Source: Zoroaster sp. YZ-2022
Taxonomy: Eukaryota > Echinodermata > Asteroidea > Forcipulatida > Zoroasteridae
NCBI GenBank assembly: GCA_029582265.1
Contig: CM055837.1
Span: 16,716,355 to 16,780,354 of the forward strand
Direction: 5' to 3'
Length of the DNA stretch: 64,000 bases
Shown here in pieces: positions 44,461-56,742 of this stretch. Position 1 is the stretch's first letter. Each line of letters starts with the position of its first letter. The translations under genes and the position numbers were made by a program. The notes beneath the pieces were generated by a model. That model did not search any database. It saw only the letters and a list, made by a program, of their open reading frames with translations, and was not told the origin of the DNA.

Positions 44461-44929
44461 TAAGTTTTATAAATGATGTTATGAGAGGTAGATTGCAGTT
44501 TTTGTAAGTGTACAATTTGCAAGCACAATCATAGAATGCGCATTCAAATGTCCATGAGACCAGAATCAAACAATTTGAAGGTGATTCCTTCTTTTTTTGT
44601 AAAGGGGCTCGCAATGGTACCCCTGCTTTAGATTAATCTTACCAGGATGGTAGCAAAATTCATATTCAATATGAAAAGTTTGCAATGGTGCAGTAATACT
44701 ATATAATTCATTTCCATCAAATGGTGTGTACCTAAACAAAAAAGTACATGTATGAATTTTCTATTTTTTGTTAGATTTGAAATGTAAACCACAAATTTGT
44801 CATTTTAAATAAACTCGAGTATAAAAACTCTCATGTTACAGTAGTTTCTAATGACGTGTTTTTGATAAAAATCCTGCTCGTCTTGAAAATGCAATAATTT
44901 AATGTTAAAAAAAATGATCATCTTGAAGT

Positions 44930-45330
44930 AGTTTAAGTAATCTTACTTTTTTATTCTATCTGTTTGTAAACAATGTCCCTGCAGTTGTTCAGCAATGTTC
45001 TGTCACTATTACACAACCAAATTCTAATGAAGTGTTTTTGATTAGAAATCATGTAAGCCACTAACAGCAATTTGTATTTTGTCTTGAAAATTTAACTGTA
45101 TATAATTCATGTTCAAAACATTTTAGTCTGTTTGTAAACAATGTTCCTGGAGCTGTTCAGCAATGACAATCTCTATTACACATGTATTTTAATTATGTCT
45201 ACAATAGTTTGAGCAATCTTACTTTTTTATTCTATCTGTTTGTAAACAATGTTTTAACTATTTGTCTACAGTGACCAACAACTTTGTCTAAAATATTCCA
45301 TTTGTAAACAATGTACTTTAACTAGTTTTA
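44930..45330 (+). repeat. Degenerate tandem repeat with CTGTTTGTAAACAATGT
   Basis: TTATTCTATCTGTTTGTAAA plus CAATGTNCCTGCAGTTGTTCA recurs about five times. Parallel, separately rearranged repeats are in copy B at 60400-60660. Confidence 0.7.
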
Positions 45331-45600
45331 TCTCTAATGTACAATGTTCTTTCTTTACTTATCTATTATATTAACTGAATGTCCTTTTATATATTAGACA
45401 ATACTTGAATAAATAACAGTAACAAACCAACTTCTATTGTATAAAGAAATCTTTTATTCTGTCTTCAAGACTAAGTACAGCAAATGAAAGCAATGGGGAT
45501 TTTGTACACGTTTTGGAAAAACAGTACCAAAAAGCCTATGGGGTTTTGTACAGGTTTTGGAGATAGCCCAGATCACTGCCTTCTGCACCCATTTAATTCT

Positions 45601-45648
45601 ACCCTCCCTTGAAAAAACATGCGTGAGCATGTTTTTTCAAGAGAGGGT
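45601..45648. repeat. Short perfect hairpin (22-bp stem, 4-nt loop)
   Basis: ACCCTCCCTTGAAAAAACAT GC, loop GTGA, then the complementary arm; 21 of 22 positions pair. It lies 88 bp right of the end of the duplicated segment. Confidence 0.85.
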
Positions 45649-46500
45649 TACGTACCTGAAATAGAAATACAAGATATAAGGAAGGTTAACATACATGTTT
45701 AAAATGTACAATTTTAATAAAATTAGCAAAAACAACCTTGTATATAATAGCATTGGTAATTTTCCATTTGAAATTAGGAAAGAGTTCTTTCTTAAATTCC
45801 ACACAAAGCTGAAAAAGTACAAATTGGTCCAACATTCTGTAAAATAAAATAGAGAAAGCATAGCATTGCTAATTCTCTACAATTAACATTACTGACATTT
45901 TAAGTGAAATAATTTTGTTTGAATTTAGGAGAGTTGTCTTTCGTAAAAGTACAAATTGGTACAAGATCGTCGGAAACATCAATCATACTGTAGAATAAGA
46001 TAGAAAAAGCATCACTAATTAACATTTCCCAAATAATTTGAATTCAGGAGAGTTCTCTATATTTAAAATAATAAATTGGTACAACATCATCGGAAACGTA
46101 CCAATCATACTATAAAATACTTTTAACAAGATAGAGAAAGCATAGTATTTTCGAAGTGAAATAATTTGAATATCGGGAAAGAGTTCTCTTTCTTAAATTC
46201 CATATTGCAAAACATACAATATTACAGAATTATTATCTGAAAGAGTTCTTAAATTCATGTAGGGTGATCAGCCACTTCTTGAGTAAATATAAGATGTCCA
46301 GTTTTAAAAATCTGAAACTTTGACATTCAGCAATATTACAATATAAGAGTAAAATATATTGTATAGCACTAGTTACTTTCTGTTCAGAAAACACAAGAGA
46401 AAGGCATAGCATTGGTAATTCTACATTACTGTTAATTTTCTGTTTGAATTTAGGAAAGAGTTCTCTTTCCACACAAAGCTGAATATTTCAATGGATATTT
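45649..46500. repeat. Degenerate tandem repeats, about 110-140 bp units
   Basis: Phrases AGAAAGCATAGCATTG, GAATTTAGGAGAGTT and ACAAATTGGTACAACATC recur four or five times. No gene. Confidence 0.55.
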
Positions 46501-47771
46501 TTCTGTATACAATTAAAATTCACATTAGAATGGATCAAGCTTTGGTTAGGCACTTTGTGGATCCTTCATCGCTGCTTGTTGGTCATATGTTGTTAAGCAG
46601 TAGGTATCCCAAGATGAAGCGAACATATTTAAGACTGGGTCATCAGTAGGTTACAGCAGGAAATGACTCGTCTTGGAGGTGAAAAGCATCCCTACAGGAA
46701 AAAAACCAAAATGAAAACGCATTTAAAAAGATAATTCTTGAATAACATTGGTGTCCAAACAACTTTTGTCGTAATTTGTACATATCGTTTGAGTCTGTTT
46801 CACGGAACCGACAATAACGTTGATATGTGATGAAATTTAAGACAGTTTATCAAGAGGGAGGTATACAATTGGTTATTCTCTAAAATTAATGGTAAATTTC
46901 TGTAATGTTTAAGATTTTTGAATTTGTTAGACAAAGTGTACTCAGTAATTTAAGACAAAGTATTTGAGGAACAACCATCATGCATGTTACTATTTGGTCT
47001 TCATAGACAACCTGGACTTAAATCGCTACATAAATGTGACCGTCCACCACGAACGGGCTGTAAAGTCGCACATGTTGATTTAGCAGTACGGCTTGAAATG
47101 CATGAAAAATTTGCCATTTTGGTATTTTTTTAGAAATGAAAAGTTTGAAATTTCAAAAATCATGAAAACCACGTTTTCTTTCAGGCAATGAGTTCATAAA
47201 TCTGTACAAAATGTAAGTTTATATGAAAGTGTAAGTAACCAGTGTAATGACTTTGATACACCATAACTTTGCGTAGGAATATAGGAATGACTTGTGTTTG
47301 GTATCATTTTAAACCTTATGATATACTCTTTCCAAAAATATATGAACCTCCAAATGTGAAATTTTCGACATGCCAACAGGAAATAAATGTATTTCTTAAG
47401 AAATTATTCTACTGTGTGCCAAATACCAAAGTCTCTGCTAGTGATGACTACACCTGCCATTTAAAATATCTTCTAAAAACCAAATGGCTTTTAAAACAGA
47501 CATGTACAGTACAGGCCACAAGTAATTCCAAAACCGTGTACGGGGCTACTCGATGCACTGCGGGGGCCTTTGCGTGCCGGGGGCACACGAAGCCCCGCAA
47601 CAAAACCAAGCACATCTTTACGCTCGGATGAACATGAATACCTGATATGTTAACAGCATAGTGTGCTATAGCCGAACACTGTATGATCATGGTTGGCGGT
47701 GTGGTTTTTCTACCATGTTTGTTATGGTCGTCCGCCTTATTTTGCGTATGAATTTTCCTTATAAAATAATT
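46501..47771. other. No recognised gene
   Basis: Contains ATGTGACCGTCCACCACGAA with nearby AACGGGC at 47033, which looks like one end of a MITE whose partner was not found. Also holds GC-rich CCGGGGGCACACGAAGCCCC near 47578. Confidence 0.35.
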
Positions 47772-48077
47772 CTAAATACATGTTGGTTCGGCCAAATTTC
47801 GATGTTTCTTCGACTCCACGTGTTTCTTGACATCGTTAAGGCCACCATGGCTAATGCAGAAATCCGTGCTGCATATTTTACAAAATGCGTGAAGTTCCCC
47901 AAGTTTGGTGGCAGCAATAACTGGGTAGCTTTCTGAGTATTTATCTCGAAATTTCTGCACCATTTTTATTTTGCTGTTCCGTTCCCGTATCACTATTTTA
48001 CGGCATTCGGGAATGTCGAACGTAGTCCCGCTGGTTGCCTGCTTTCTGCACAACGTACATGTAATAACGGCAACCAA
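47772..48077 (-). pseudogene. BED/TTF-type zinc-finger fragment of a hAT-like transposase
   Basis: The minus-strand frame reads KFRDKYSESYPVIAATKLGE, then LHAFCKICSTDFCISHGGLN, then DVKKHVESKKHRNLAEP. C-x2-C followed by F-x-I-x-H-G-G-x-x-D-x-x-x-H-x-x-x-x-K-H is the zinc finger seen at the N-terminus of many animal hAT-type transposases and domesticated relatives. About 50 codons upstream lack a known domain. No DDE or dimerisation part follows, so this is a truncated remnant, or a first exon whose donor I cannot see. Confidence 0.6.
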
Positions 48078-48417
48078 CGAAACGATGACTCATCGCCTGC
48101 CACGCGTAACGAATTTTCCTATTGGCTCCTTCCATAGACTACGATATATCGAATTTTCCCATTGGCTCTCTGGTACACGCATGGCATAGACTAAGATCTA
48201 CGTAGTGGATTCTGATGTCGCTGGCGCTAAACGTTGCAATGGTTTTTTCAGAAGTTTTGAATAAATCTGTGTGTATCGCATCGAGGTCCACTCACTAAAA
48301 CTGACAATGACCAGACCATTTTCGCTACGAACAATAAAGGTTTTTAGGTTTCTGTTTCTTTACCAACGATTTTTGCTTAATTGTGCATTGTGTTTTGTTC
48401 TTCAAGATTCATACCTC

Positions 48418-48512
48418 GGCGTATAAGCCGCACCGCGTATAAGCCGCAGGCAACTTTTGCCGTGTCAAAATCAACGTATAAGCCGCGGCTTATATTCCGG
48501 AAATTACGGTAG
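48418..48512. repeat. GTATAAGCCGC repeat
   Basis: CGTATAAGCCGC occurs three times, the last as GTATAAGCCGCGGCTTATA, a palindrome, followed by TTCCGGAAATTACGGTA. It looks like the end of an interspersed repeat. No partner end was identified. Confidence 0.5.
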
Positions 48513-50159
48513 TTACTTCTTGCCTTGGTATGGGTATACGACACTTCCCTGATCACTTGAACCCACGCAACAACCAAGTTTCACGCGTCAATGATTGACA
48601 ACAAAGCCCCCCCTATCAGTCCACGAAGCAGACTGTGCGGGCCATCTGCGTGGCCCCGCATTTCTTCTCACCAGGCACGGTACTTTTTGCGGGGATCCAC
48701 GGCACCTACACGGAAGCCCACGCGGGTTACTCGAAGGGATTTGTAATTACTTGCGGCCGGTACTGTACAGATTGATTTCTAAACAATTCATTCAGGGGTT
48801 TATGCTCAAAATGTGGGCCACGAGAAAACTTACATTTTTTCACTCCAATCCGTTTATACAGCACTGATGTCATCTAGGCGTAAGCAGGGTAGCAAATTGC
48901 ATTGTAGTCATTTCTCTCGACAATCTGTACAAAGATAAAGTTGCACACTCATTCTCATGGTTGATGACCACAGAAGTCAGCACCCTCCTGTGCCATTGCT
49001 GCATACAATCAATTTTCTTATTCCCCGATAGTCTAACCCTAACCTCACTGAATACTACTTGAGTAAACTGCAGTATGGAGTACTTTTACTACACTGGTCT
49101 ATGAGAATTGAGTAGTATTTTGTAGTACAGTGTACTGGAACCCAAATGAATGCCTAGGACATTAGGGTTAAAACAATAAAACATGCAGATTTCTACAAAT
49201 GTTTTGAGATTTTTCCCTTGAAAAATAGCAACATAACTATTAACATAAATCTACCTAATGGGCATTTGACAGAGGTTAACAAGAAGTCTTTCTAAAGCTT
49301 TAATAAAAATCTATACTACATGTACATGTACATGTAGGTTCCAACAACTAAACTATGTAAACATTAGTGTCATTTAAAGCCATTTCATTTATACAAAAAA
49401 ACTTTTGCAGGGGAATACATGATTTTCGGAAACCCTTAATACTAACTTCCATCTTTGTGATTATACTTGTAGGTAAGACATTATTCCTGGAATCTGGGAT
49501 TTCAAATAACTGTTCAACTCATTTCAATGTGTTCATTAACAAGAACATTAAAAATGCTTTCAGATTTGTTTGCTTTCATATTTATCATGGCCATGAAGCG
49601 CCTAGGTTTTTTTTACACATTTTGTAACAACAGTGGCCAACACTGCATTGCTTAATCACATTAACCCTAACTCCCTAAGCATTGTTACTGAACAATAAAA
49701 ATCCTTAAAAATCCTCCAACTAACTGCCTTTGTTGTCTAAGGAGTTAGGGTTAAGGTTTGGGTCGATTGCAGACAAATTTCAAAATTTTGTCAAACAACT
49801 ATTTGTGAAAAGTCTCGACTCCAGACTGGTTTCTTCAAAGAGAGAAAGTATATTTGTACAAGCAGCTTTACTGACATTAAAATACCCATGTCATACCTTC
49901 CCTTTAACTTGCTAAACCTGATAAGTAGAATGTTAAATATAATTGCCACTTGTCTATCCAAATATGAAAAATATCAGATTTTCCTTTGAAAGATGATAGA
50001 GGACACACTTAAGGAGAGGAAAGTGTATAGTCCTGCGAGGATTGGAAATGATATTTTCGGAGATTTTGCTTCCCTCCTGTTTTTGTTGGTAAATTATCAA
50101 AATTTATTTAACTTAGGTGATAAAGCAAAACAGAAACATCTGAATATGGCGACTAGCAT
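48513..50159. other. No recognised gene; scattered repeat pieces
   Basis: Holds a TACATG tract at 49319-49336, a CCCTAACTCCCTAAGC ... GGAGTTAGGG inverted pair at 49665-49755 related to the 39723 family, and a lone CCTTCCCTTTAACTTG end at 49893-49911 matching the MITE at 50164-50397. Confidence 0.45.
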
Positions 50160-50163
50160 TTAA

Positions 50164-50397
50164 AGGGAAGGTGTAGTATTGGTCATGACCACATTATCTG
50201 AAAGCTAACTTGATGTGAAGTTGGTAAATATACTGAAAAACAATGGGGTAAAACATGACAGATATGTAACAGTTTTGTTCTTTTCTCAACGGGGGAACCT
50301 ATTGTGATGAAACTTTCACAGGTTAGTTTTATGATTTATATTTCTTGAAAACTGGAGGATTGCAATGGATGCGCATTACCAATGTTGTACCTTCCCT
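50164..50397. repeat. 234-bp MITE with TTAA target duplication
   Basis: Ends AGGGAAGGTGTAGTATTGG and the complement of AGGGAAGGTACAACATTGG, with TTAA on both sides (50160-50163 and 50398-50401). TTAA duplications are typical of piggyBac and Kolobok superfamilies. Confidence 0.82.
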
Positions 50398-51895
50398 TTA
50401 ACTTGATAAAAAATCTGAAACTTACCACTACGTTTCACAGAAATCCCTCAACAAGTTGACACATCCTGTAGCATGCTACTCTGTTGAAAGATTACAAAAC
50501 CAATTTAACTTCATCGTTTAGATTCAACTTCAAGCCAAAACAGTACAGTTGGGATGTTTACAAATGTAGACAAAAAATAAATTCACTCAATTTTTTTTTT
50601 AATTTTTTTTTAATCACAAAACTTTAAAAAAAATTGAACCTTTCATTCCACAATATTTTGCTGGTGTTATTTCACGGAGTGCATTCAGTGGGCCAGCAAT
50701 TACTATATCACGATTCTCAGGAAAATCAACCGATACATTTGTTAAAACTCACCCAGAATTTTTGGAAGATGTTTTGTGCCAGGCTTGGATTTTTGAAATA
50801 CACTTTTCTCTAAATCCATATTTTGGATTATTTTCAGTACTAAATACAGAAATACCGGATGTGGTCTTGAGACATATAACACTGGTTTAAGGTTGTCATA
50901 TGAGGAACAAATTGTTAAAGTTGAACTTTTTTTAAATTTTGTTTGAAATAAAAAGGGGTAGAATGTTGTATCTGACCGCCGCTTTTTCTCATTCAATATA
51001 ACCAATAAAGTAATCTTACCTACCCAGTAAGGTGGAGAACATAATTATTAATGATGAAGGACATATACTTATATCGTGAAGGCGTTAACAGTTGCAGGTG
51101 CTGATCGGACGGAGTTTACCATACAGTTTTAGCGCGATGCGACCTTTTTTGTGAACGACGTACACGGGACTAAGACTAAGATTTGTGCTAATGATTATAG
51201 CGCACATACTGGTGGAAATTTGGTAAAAACTTCGTTTTACTGATGTGGATGATTTGGAACTAAATTTGTTTGGTGGAAATACCTTTTTTGGGTCGTATCT
51301 GGCCGCCACTATTTATCATTAAATATAACCAATAATGTAATCTTACCTACATGTACCTGGTAGTGGTAAGGTGGAGAACGTATGGATGATGATGGACATA
51401 TACCTCAAATTATTCCAGGATATTTATTTCATGAAAAATTAGGCATTTTTGGTATACAACAACTTCCTCATACATGTCAGTCTGATCTTATCAACTCCCC
51501 AATTACTGACCAACTTGGTTGTGCGCAATGGTGTCGGGTCAACTCGTACCCACGCAGTACTAATATTTTTTTATACGCAAAAAGAAAGAATACTTTAAGG
51601 ACATCTTCAAAAGGCGTCTTACATTTAGGGACGCAATGCTGGCAAATACATTGTTTGGACATCATGATGGGCATGGTGCACATCTCGGTAACAATGCATC
51701 ATTACGTTCACCATTTAGTGTTAATGGAGGTACAAGTTGTTTGAACCAAGAGGCAAAACTGGTCAATTTGCAGATATGCGACTGTTTAAAGAGTCCAAGC
51801 TAAGCCGGTACCAGAGGAAACACTAAAAAAGACCATGCAGGGGAAAATATTCAAGTTTTTTATGGGGCAAGTACCAGTCTGGGGAGCTGAAGACA
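50398..51895. other. No confident gene; a 340-bp imperfect direct repeat
   Basis: ACCAATAAAGTAATCTTACC with GGTGGAGAAC at 51001 recurs at 51326 with flanking CGGCCAGATACG versus CGGTCAGATACA. The minus-strand frames here (50742-51005, 51085-51309) overlap the repeat and have unrelated text, so they are not called. Confidence 0.45.
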
Positions 51896-54401
51896 CAGGC
51901 CTCGACAATTTTTTTCTTCTTAATTGCCCGATCGGGCAAGCTTTGGTCGCAGATTGCTTGCCCGAACTTGCCCGGCAAAAAGAGACCCAATTGAGACATG
52001 CATTTTGAATCAGCAAATTAAGTGTCAACATTGCCAAACCTGGACTTATGTATTTTTATTTTTTAATTGACAACATAAGCTTACTATCGTAGAATAAATA
52101 AGTATGTCAAATTTGAACTTTCCTACATGTAAACTCCGTCATGCACGTCGCACGCACTCGCATGGAACCGGCGCGCTGATGACATGACATCTTTATGCTT
52201 GCACTGTGCGTTGAACACGTGATGCCGAGTAGCGGCTATAAGCCAGGCACTTCGTGTATGAGGCCCAGTTACGAATTCTCAATTCGTCAAAAAATGACAT
52301 CGTTTTGTAATATTTACACGAGTTGTCACAGCTACAATTCAATTAGCTGACGCGCTAATGGTCGCGCCAAAAGTAAACACAATCAAAATGGAGTGGATCC
52401 CCAGCTGTTTCCAAGAGAGGAAACACAAAGGAAACTACATTTTGGCTTGGCAAATGGGTTCTCAACTGGGCGCCGCGCGATACCGGATCAAACACAGTGA
52501 CGTCAGACACGAAGTGTGCCTGGCTTATAGCTGTACTCGAGTACCGGCGATGTATTTTTCCACAATGGGTTCACATAAAATTGTGTTGCTATGCTGAGTG
52601 CAGCAGCCGACTGCAACGTTACCAAGTATACTTCACTCGGTCCACAGCCTTACCAATACAGTAGGGCCGAGCGAACCATGATTACAAGATTGTTTCCTTG
52701 GCTCCCCTCGATTGTGCAGACAAATGCATGTATAAGGAAATCAGTGTCAGCTAACCAGTTCGCGTCGGGAATAAAAAAGTTTTTCTGGGCCCCTGTGCGG
52801 GATTATTTTCCCCACACAAATACGTTTTTGTTTGCGTGAATTTTTTTTGGTTACGTCAATGATACCATGGAGGAAGAAAACAGAAGGAGTCACATCGCCC
52901 AGCCTCTTATGTCATAACCAATTACCACTTCGGAGTGGCCCATTGTAAAATACATTACGGCCACCCGCTGCGCTTACAAATTTAACGACCGCGATAATCC
53001 CCTTGTGTACAATGTCTTTTGCCGCTCGGCATGCTCGCGACCAGCATACATAATTGGAGGGTAGAAATCTGTAGCAAACGAATAAACACAAAACGTATGC
53101 GCACTACTTTTCGCGGGCTTTTTATATTGCGCAGTTCATTGTCTTCAATAGCGATTTTTCCACCAAGTATTTTGGTGTTTTGATCGTCGAATTTGGCGAA
53201 TCCGAAGCTGACTTACAGTAAATATAACATTCAGATGTTACAATAAAGTGTCTTTTTAGCAACTTGTTTTAAGGATATTTCCGGTTATCTCCGGAAGTCA
53301 ACAAATTGTCAAATTCAAAGACGTGTTGTTTAGCTTTTTATCATTTCAATCCTCATATTTGTACGATGCTGTACAATGAAGATATTGCAGTGTTGGATTC
53401 GTAGGTCGACTTGGATTGGGAGCCAGCCTTCCGTGTAGTGCAATAGGACAACGCGTCAGCAATGCGCGCAATGCGCATGTGCAAAGAAAGCCTGGCTGTA
53501 GTTCTCCTCGATAATCGGATTAAACGATTAGCGCTGGCTTAGAAATTTTACGACCGCGGCAAAAGACATTGAACCTTTGATATGCCTTCGTTGTGACTCC
53601 TGTTTTCTTCCTCCATGATGATACTAAGACGGGACACCCACATTTAGCTTACAAGCATATAAATCGGCGAGTTTCCCTTGGGAATTATAGCCAGGAGGGC
53701 GTATTTAGTGTTGCGTCTTTAGAAGTCCACCAAGCCCTCTAAAGAATTCTTCATCGTATTTACATGTCATCCGTGTATGGAGGAAGGATTCCTTCCTCCA
53801 TTACCTGAGCGGCATTGTACTGAGTAACAATGGGACAATGGTGCACGGACAATTGGTCTATAGAAATCTTGATTCGCCAGCTTTACAGATTTCAATGGAG
53901 AACAAAGAAAAAGGAGTGGAACAGGTTTACGAATGCCCAAACCCCCCAACCACCAATGCGAGCTTGTTTACACGGCCCCCGCTATCGTACCAAACAATTG
54001 TTGCGCAATAACACGTCGACCGAAGGACAATGGAAGCTTCCACAGTGTGTGGCGACGTCTTCCGAGCATGGCACTTTACGCACGTGTCTCGTTATCGCGT
54101 CAACCGAGCATGCATACAAAGCTCTCCGATCTGCGGTACAAAAAAAAAATTGCGTGTATACACGGCCTCTGACGAAAACTGGTTTTAAAGATGGCGCAAC
54201 CACGACATGCATGACAATTTGAGTGGATTTTTATAAGCTTAGATTTTATTAAATGCTTTGAACACTTTGTAGGAAATCACCAGTGGAATTAAACGATAAA
54301 AAGAGCACTTGCCCGATCGGGCAGACCATTCAGACGTCCAGGTTGCCCGACAAAATTTCACCGTGTCCCAGGCAATCGGACAGGCGATTTGTCGAGGCCT
54401 G
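51896..54401. mobile_element. hAT-type DNA transposon, 2.5 kb, non-autonomous
   Basis: Ends CAGGCCTCGACAA and TTGTCGAGGCCTG, flanked by GAAGACA on both sides (51889-51895 and 54402-54408; the eighth base differs, C or T). CAGG ends and a 7-8 bp duplication fit hAT. Subterminal GCCCGATCGGGCA occurs near both ends (51927 and 54311). No transposase frame. A second element is nested at 52865-53618. Confidence 0.85.
52865..53618. mobile_element. CCATGGAGG-family element, copy 2, nested in the hAT element
   Basis: Inverted relative to the copy at 22452-23213 and similar throughout (for example TTCGGAGTGGCCCATTG, GATTTTTCCACCAAGTATTT). Flanked by TGATA on both sides (52860-52864 and 53619-53623). 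No coding frame. Confidence 0.85.
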
Positions 54402-54802
54402 GAAGACATCTGGCCTACTGTCTGCGAAAATACCAAAACTAGTCAAAATAACGACAAAAGTAGGCCTACTTATCCAAAATTATATCTTTCCTTTACTTTT
54501 TTAAAAGAATTAGCCTACTTCAGCAATAAAACGAAAATATAGCCTAAATAACGCAAAAAATTACATGTTTCCTTTATTACTTTTTTCATTGGATGACTTG
54601 GGTACGAGTTGACCTGAATTAGTGCACAATGGCTTCTATTTTTTGAAGGGAAGGATTTTTTATAACTGAAATAAAGCCCGCCATACTAGATAGATAACGG
54701 TTCTCGCATGTCGGAGAACCAAATTCGTGCAGCGACCAACATTTTAAAATTCGATTGATAATTTTCCCCAATTTTAAAAACTAATTAAGTATGAGTACTT
54801 AC

Positions 54803-55002
54803 CCAATAGATACTTTTGATGAGAATGGTTTTCGTAGACTTATTAGCTCGATGTTTGTCGATTGATAATAATGACAAGTCCGTCCACTCCTGTGTGTTCT
54901 CTAGTTCATACTGAGGGCGCCAAATTTCAACAACGTGGCGTTGTAGTCTAGTGACCTGATTCGCACCGTGCAATACATGCAATGGAGACAACTGGAACCT
55001 GT
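54803..55002 (-). CDS. Candidate coding exon, unidentified
   Basis: On the minus strand, ATTGTATTTTAG precedes and GTAAGT follows an open stretch reading RFQLSPLHVLHGANQVTRLQ, then RHVVEIWRPQYELENTQEW, then TDLSLLSIDKHRANKSTKTI and KSIYW. The composition looks coding and both borders are good. No family recognised. The frame extends upstream beyond the proposed acceptor to 55093. Confidence 0.38.
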
Positions 55003-56006
55003 CTAAAATACAATAATCTCTTTTTTGGCAACCACGTCCCCAGGGGGTAGGCCTAGTTCTTACTTCGGTCGTGTCCACCGGTACAATCAACAAGATCTAG
55101 GTATTTGCAAAGTATTATGTTGGTGTTTGGGAACTATTTATTTCTGGTAATCTAGATATTAAATACAGTCTTACGCTTGGTAGCACACCTTTATCCTATG
55201 TAAATAATGCAGTAAATATAGGTTATATTTTTGACAAGTTCTGTAAATCTTTTATAAAGCGCGCTTGGAAGACAAGAAATGTATTGAAATCGAATAGTGA
55301 CTAGTTATGTACTACAATCTACGATGCTGTGTTATTATTTGTATATTACATGTAAATATCTATTTTATATTTTTGTTTCATCTCATATTTTGTATGGGTA
55401 TGAGTGTGCAAATGTCGCGCATATGTAGGCCTGTGTAGGTCTAAGTATGTGTATGGTATGTTTTAAGTTTAGATCGCGGTTTCAACGCGGCTGGTTTCGT
55501 GGTGTGCGGAGGGAGGCGGAATATATTCAAAACAAGTCACGGCAGAGTGATTTTGAATGGATTTCGCCGTTGTCGTATACGTGCGAGCTAGCCGTATAAC
55601 GTCGCAATCTTATTATTAAAGTACCGGTATTAAATTAGTGTGCTTGTAAGTGTTTGGGACTAAAATGCATTTTTTTACGGGCCTGCATGTTTATGTTTAC
55701 TTTTCTGCACTTACCTTGTAGGCTTGTTTGGGTTCTGAACATTTTTTAGCTACGGTGATTTCTAGTGTTTTTCAAGTGTTTGGAATTGGAACGTGTTTGC
55801 AGGGTGGGAGGAGTCGGTGGACCATGTAGGACCGTATGTTTTTCCCTTTCACATAATAATACTATTAATATTATAATATTGTTGGTATATTTTGTTTTCA
55901 GTAGTTCTTTTTGATGTATTTTTGAACGCACCGCCGGGTAGGCGTGTGCCACTGTTTTAAAAGTGTATGTTCAAATAAATAAATAAATATGGGTGATCCT
56001 TAAGCC
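55003..56006. other. No recognised gene
   Basis: AT-rich, ending with AAATAAATAAATA before the next element. Poly(A)-like AATAAA at about 55975 could serve a plus-strand transcript. Nothing else was identified. Confidence 0.35.
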
Positions 56007-56430
56007 GGGCCGCGTTTTCGCGACCCTAACCAGAAACTTGTTTCCGACGTCATATTCTTGACCAGAAACAAGACAGCGTAGGTACGCGAAAACGCGAACG
56101 TAACCAGAAAAATGTTTTCGGTTTACAACATGTTCAATCATCAACGTTTCTCAAAATATACGATGTAATTAAATTTTTTGGCAAAATAGAACTTACTCGT
56201 GAGTGCTAGTAATAAAGTTGAAAGACGGTGTACCAATCAAATCATCATGTTTTAACAAATAATTAAAAACAAAATACGATCCGCTAATTTCCTCCTATCA
56301 CAAACTTTGGTTCACGGTTTGGTCAGGTCAATGACGCCATCGCAACACGACCGAACTCGCGAAAACGCTTCTTCACCAATTATGACCAAGGCCCAAACAT
56401 GTTTCTGGTTACGGTCGCGAAAACGCGCCC
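56007..56430. repeat. 424-bp MITE with GGGC.GCGTTTTCGCGACC ends
   Basis: Left end GGGCCGCGTTTTCGCGACCC, then TAACCAGAAAC; right end is the complement with a few changes. Extra internal copies of CGCGAAAACGCG and AACCAGAAAC make it strongly self-complementary. No target duplication was recognised. Confidence 0.8.
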
Positions 56431-56638
56431 TGATTGCTTATCGTGAACACACACAAAGATACTACAAAAGGAAGATAGAACTCTCTGTGTGGAAACGTGA
56501 AACGCAAAATGGCTGGGCATGGAAGTGCGCCCGCTGTTGTTAGGTAGGTAAAACCAAAATCGTTTGCGCGGTGCAAAATATGCTATGACTAGTTTCTATA
56601 CCAAACTTCCAACCAATTAGCCACCAACTAAACAAGTG

Positions 56639-56742
56639 ATGGCGAGCAGATCGAAAGTTTGGTGTTCTGCCATAAATTGCACCAACAATCCCAAACGGGA
56701 TTGTAATCTTCATTTTTATCGGTTTCCAAGGTGCAAAGAAAG
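56639..56742 (+). CDS. First exon of a THAP-domain protein (partial)
   Basis: Starts at ATG 56639 and reads MASRSKVWCSAINCTNNPKR, then DCNLHFYRFPRCKER, with donor GTAAGG at 56743. This is the opening of a THAP zinc finger: near-N-terminal C-x4-C, then a hydrophobic F-x-x-F-P motif. THAP domains bind DNA in transcription factors and in P-element-type transposases. The second half (the conserved W and the C-x2-H pair) should be in a later exon; none was recognised to 64000, so host gene or transposon is undecided. CCAATTAGCC lies 25 bp upstream. Confidence 0.7.

Larger units (their letters stand above)
41978..45513 (+). repeat. Duplicated segment, copy A (3.5 kb)
   Basis: Matches 58203-60867 in direct orientation along its whole length, starting ATGTATGTCAAAGAAGTGAA and ending near GGGGATTTTGTACACGTTT. 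It is longer than copy B because it holds a MITE at 42560-42862, a palindromic MITE at 43134-43414 and an exon-like block at about 42240-42450, all absent from copy B. Confidence 0.85.
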
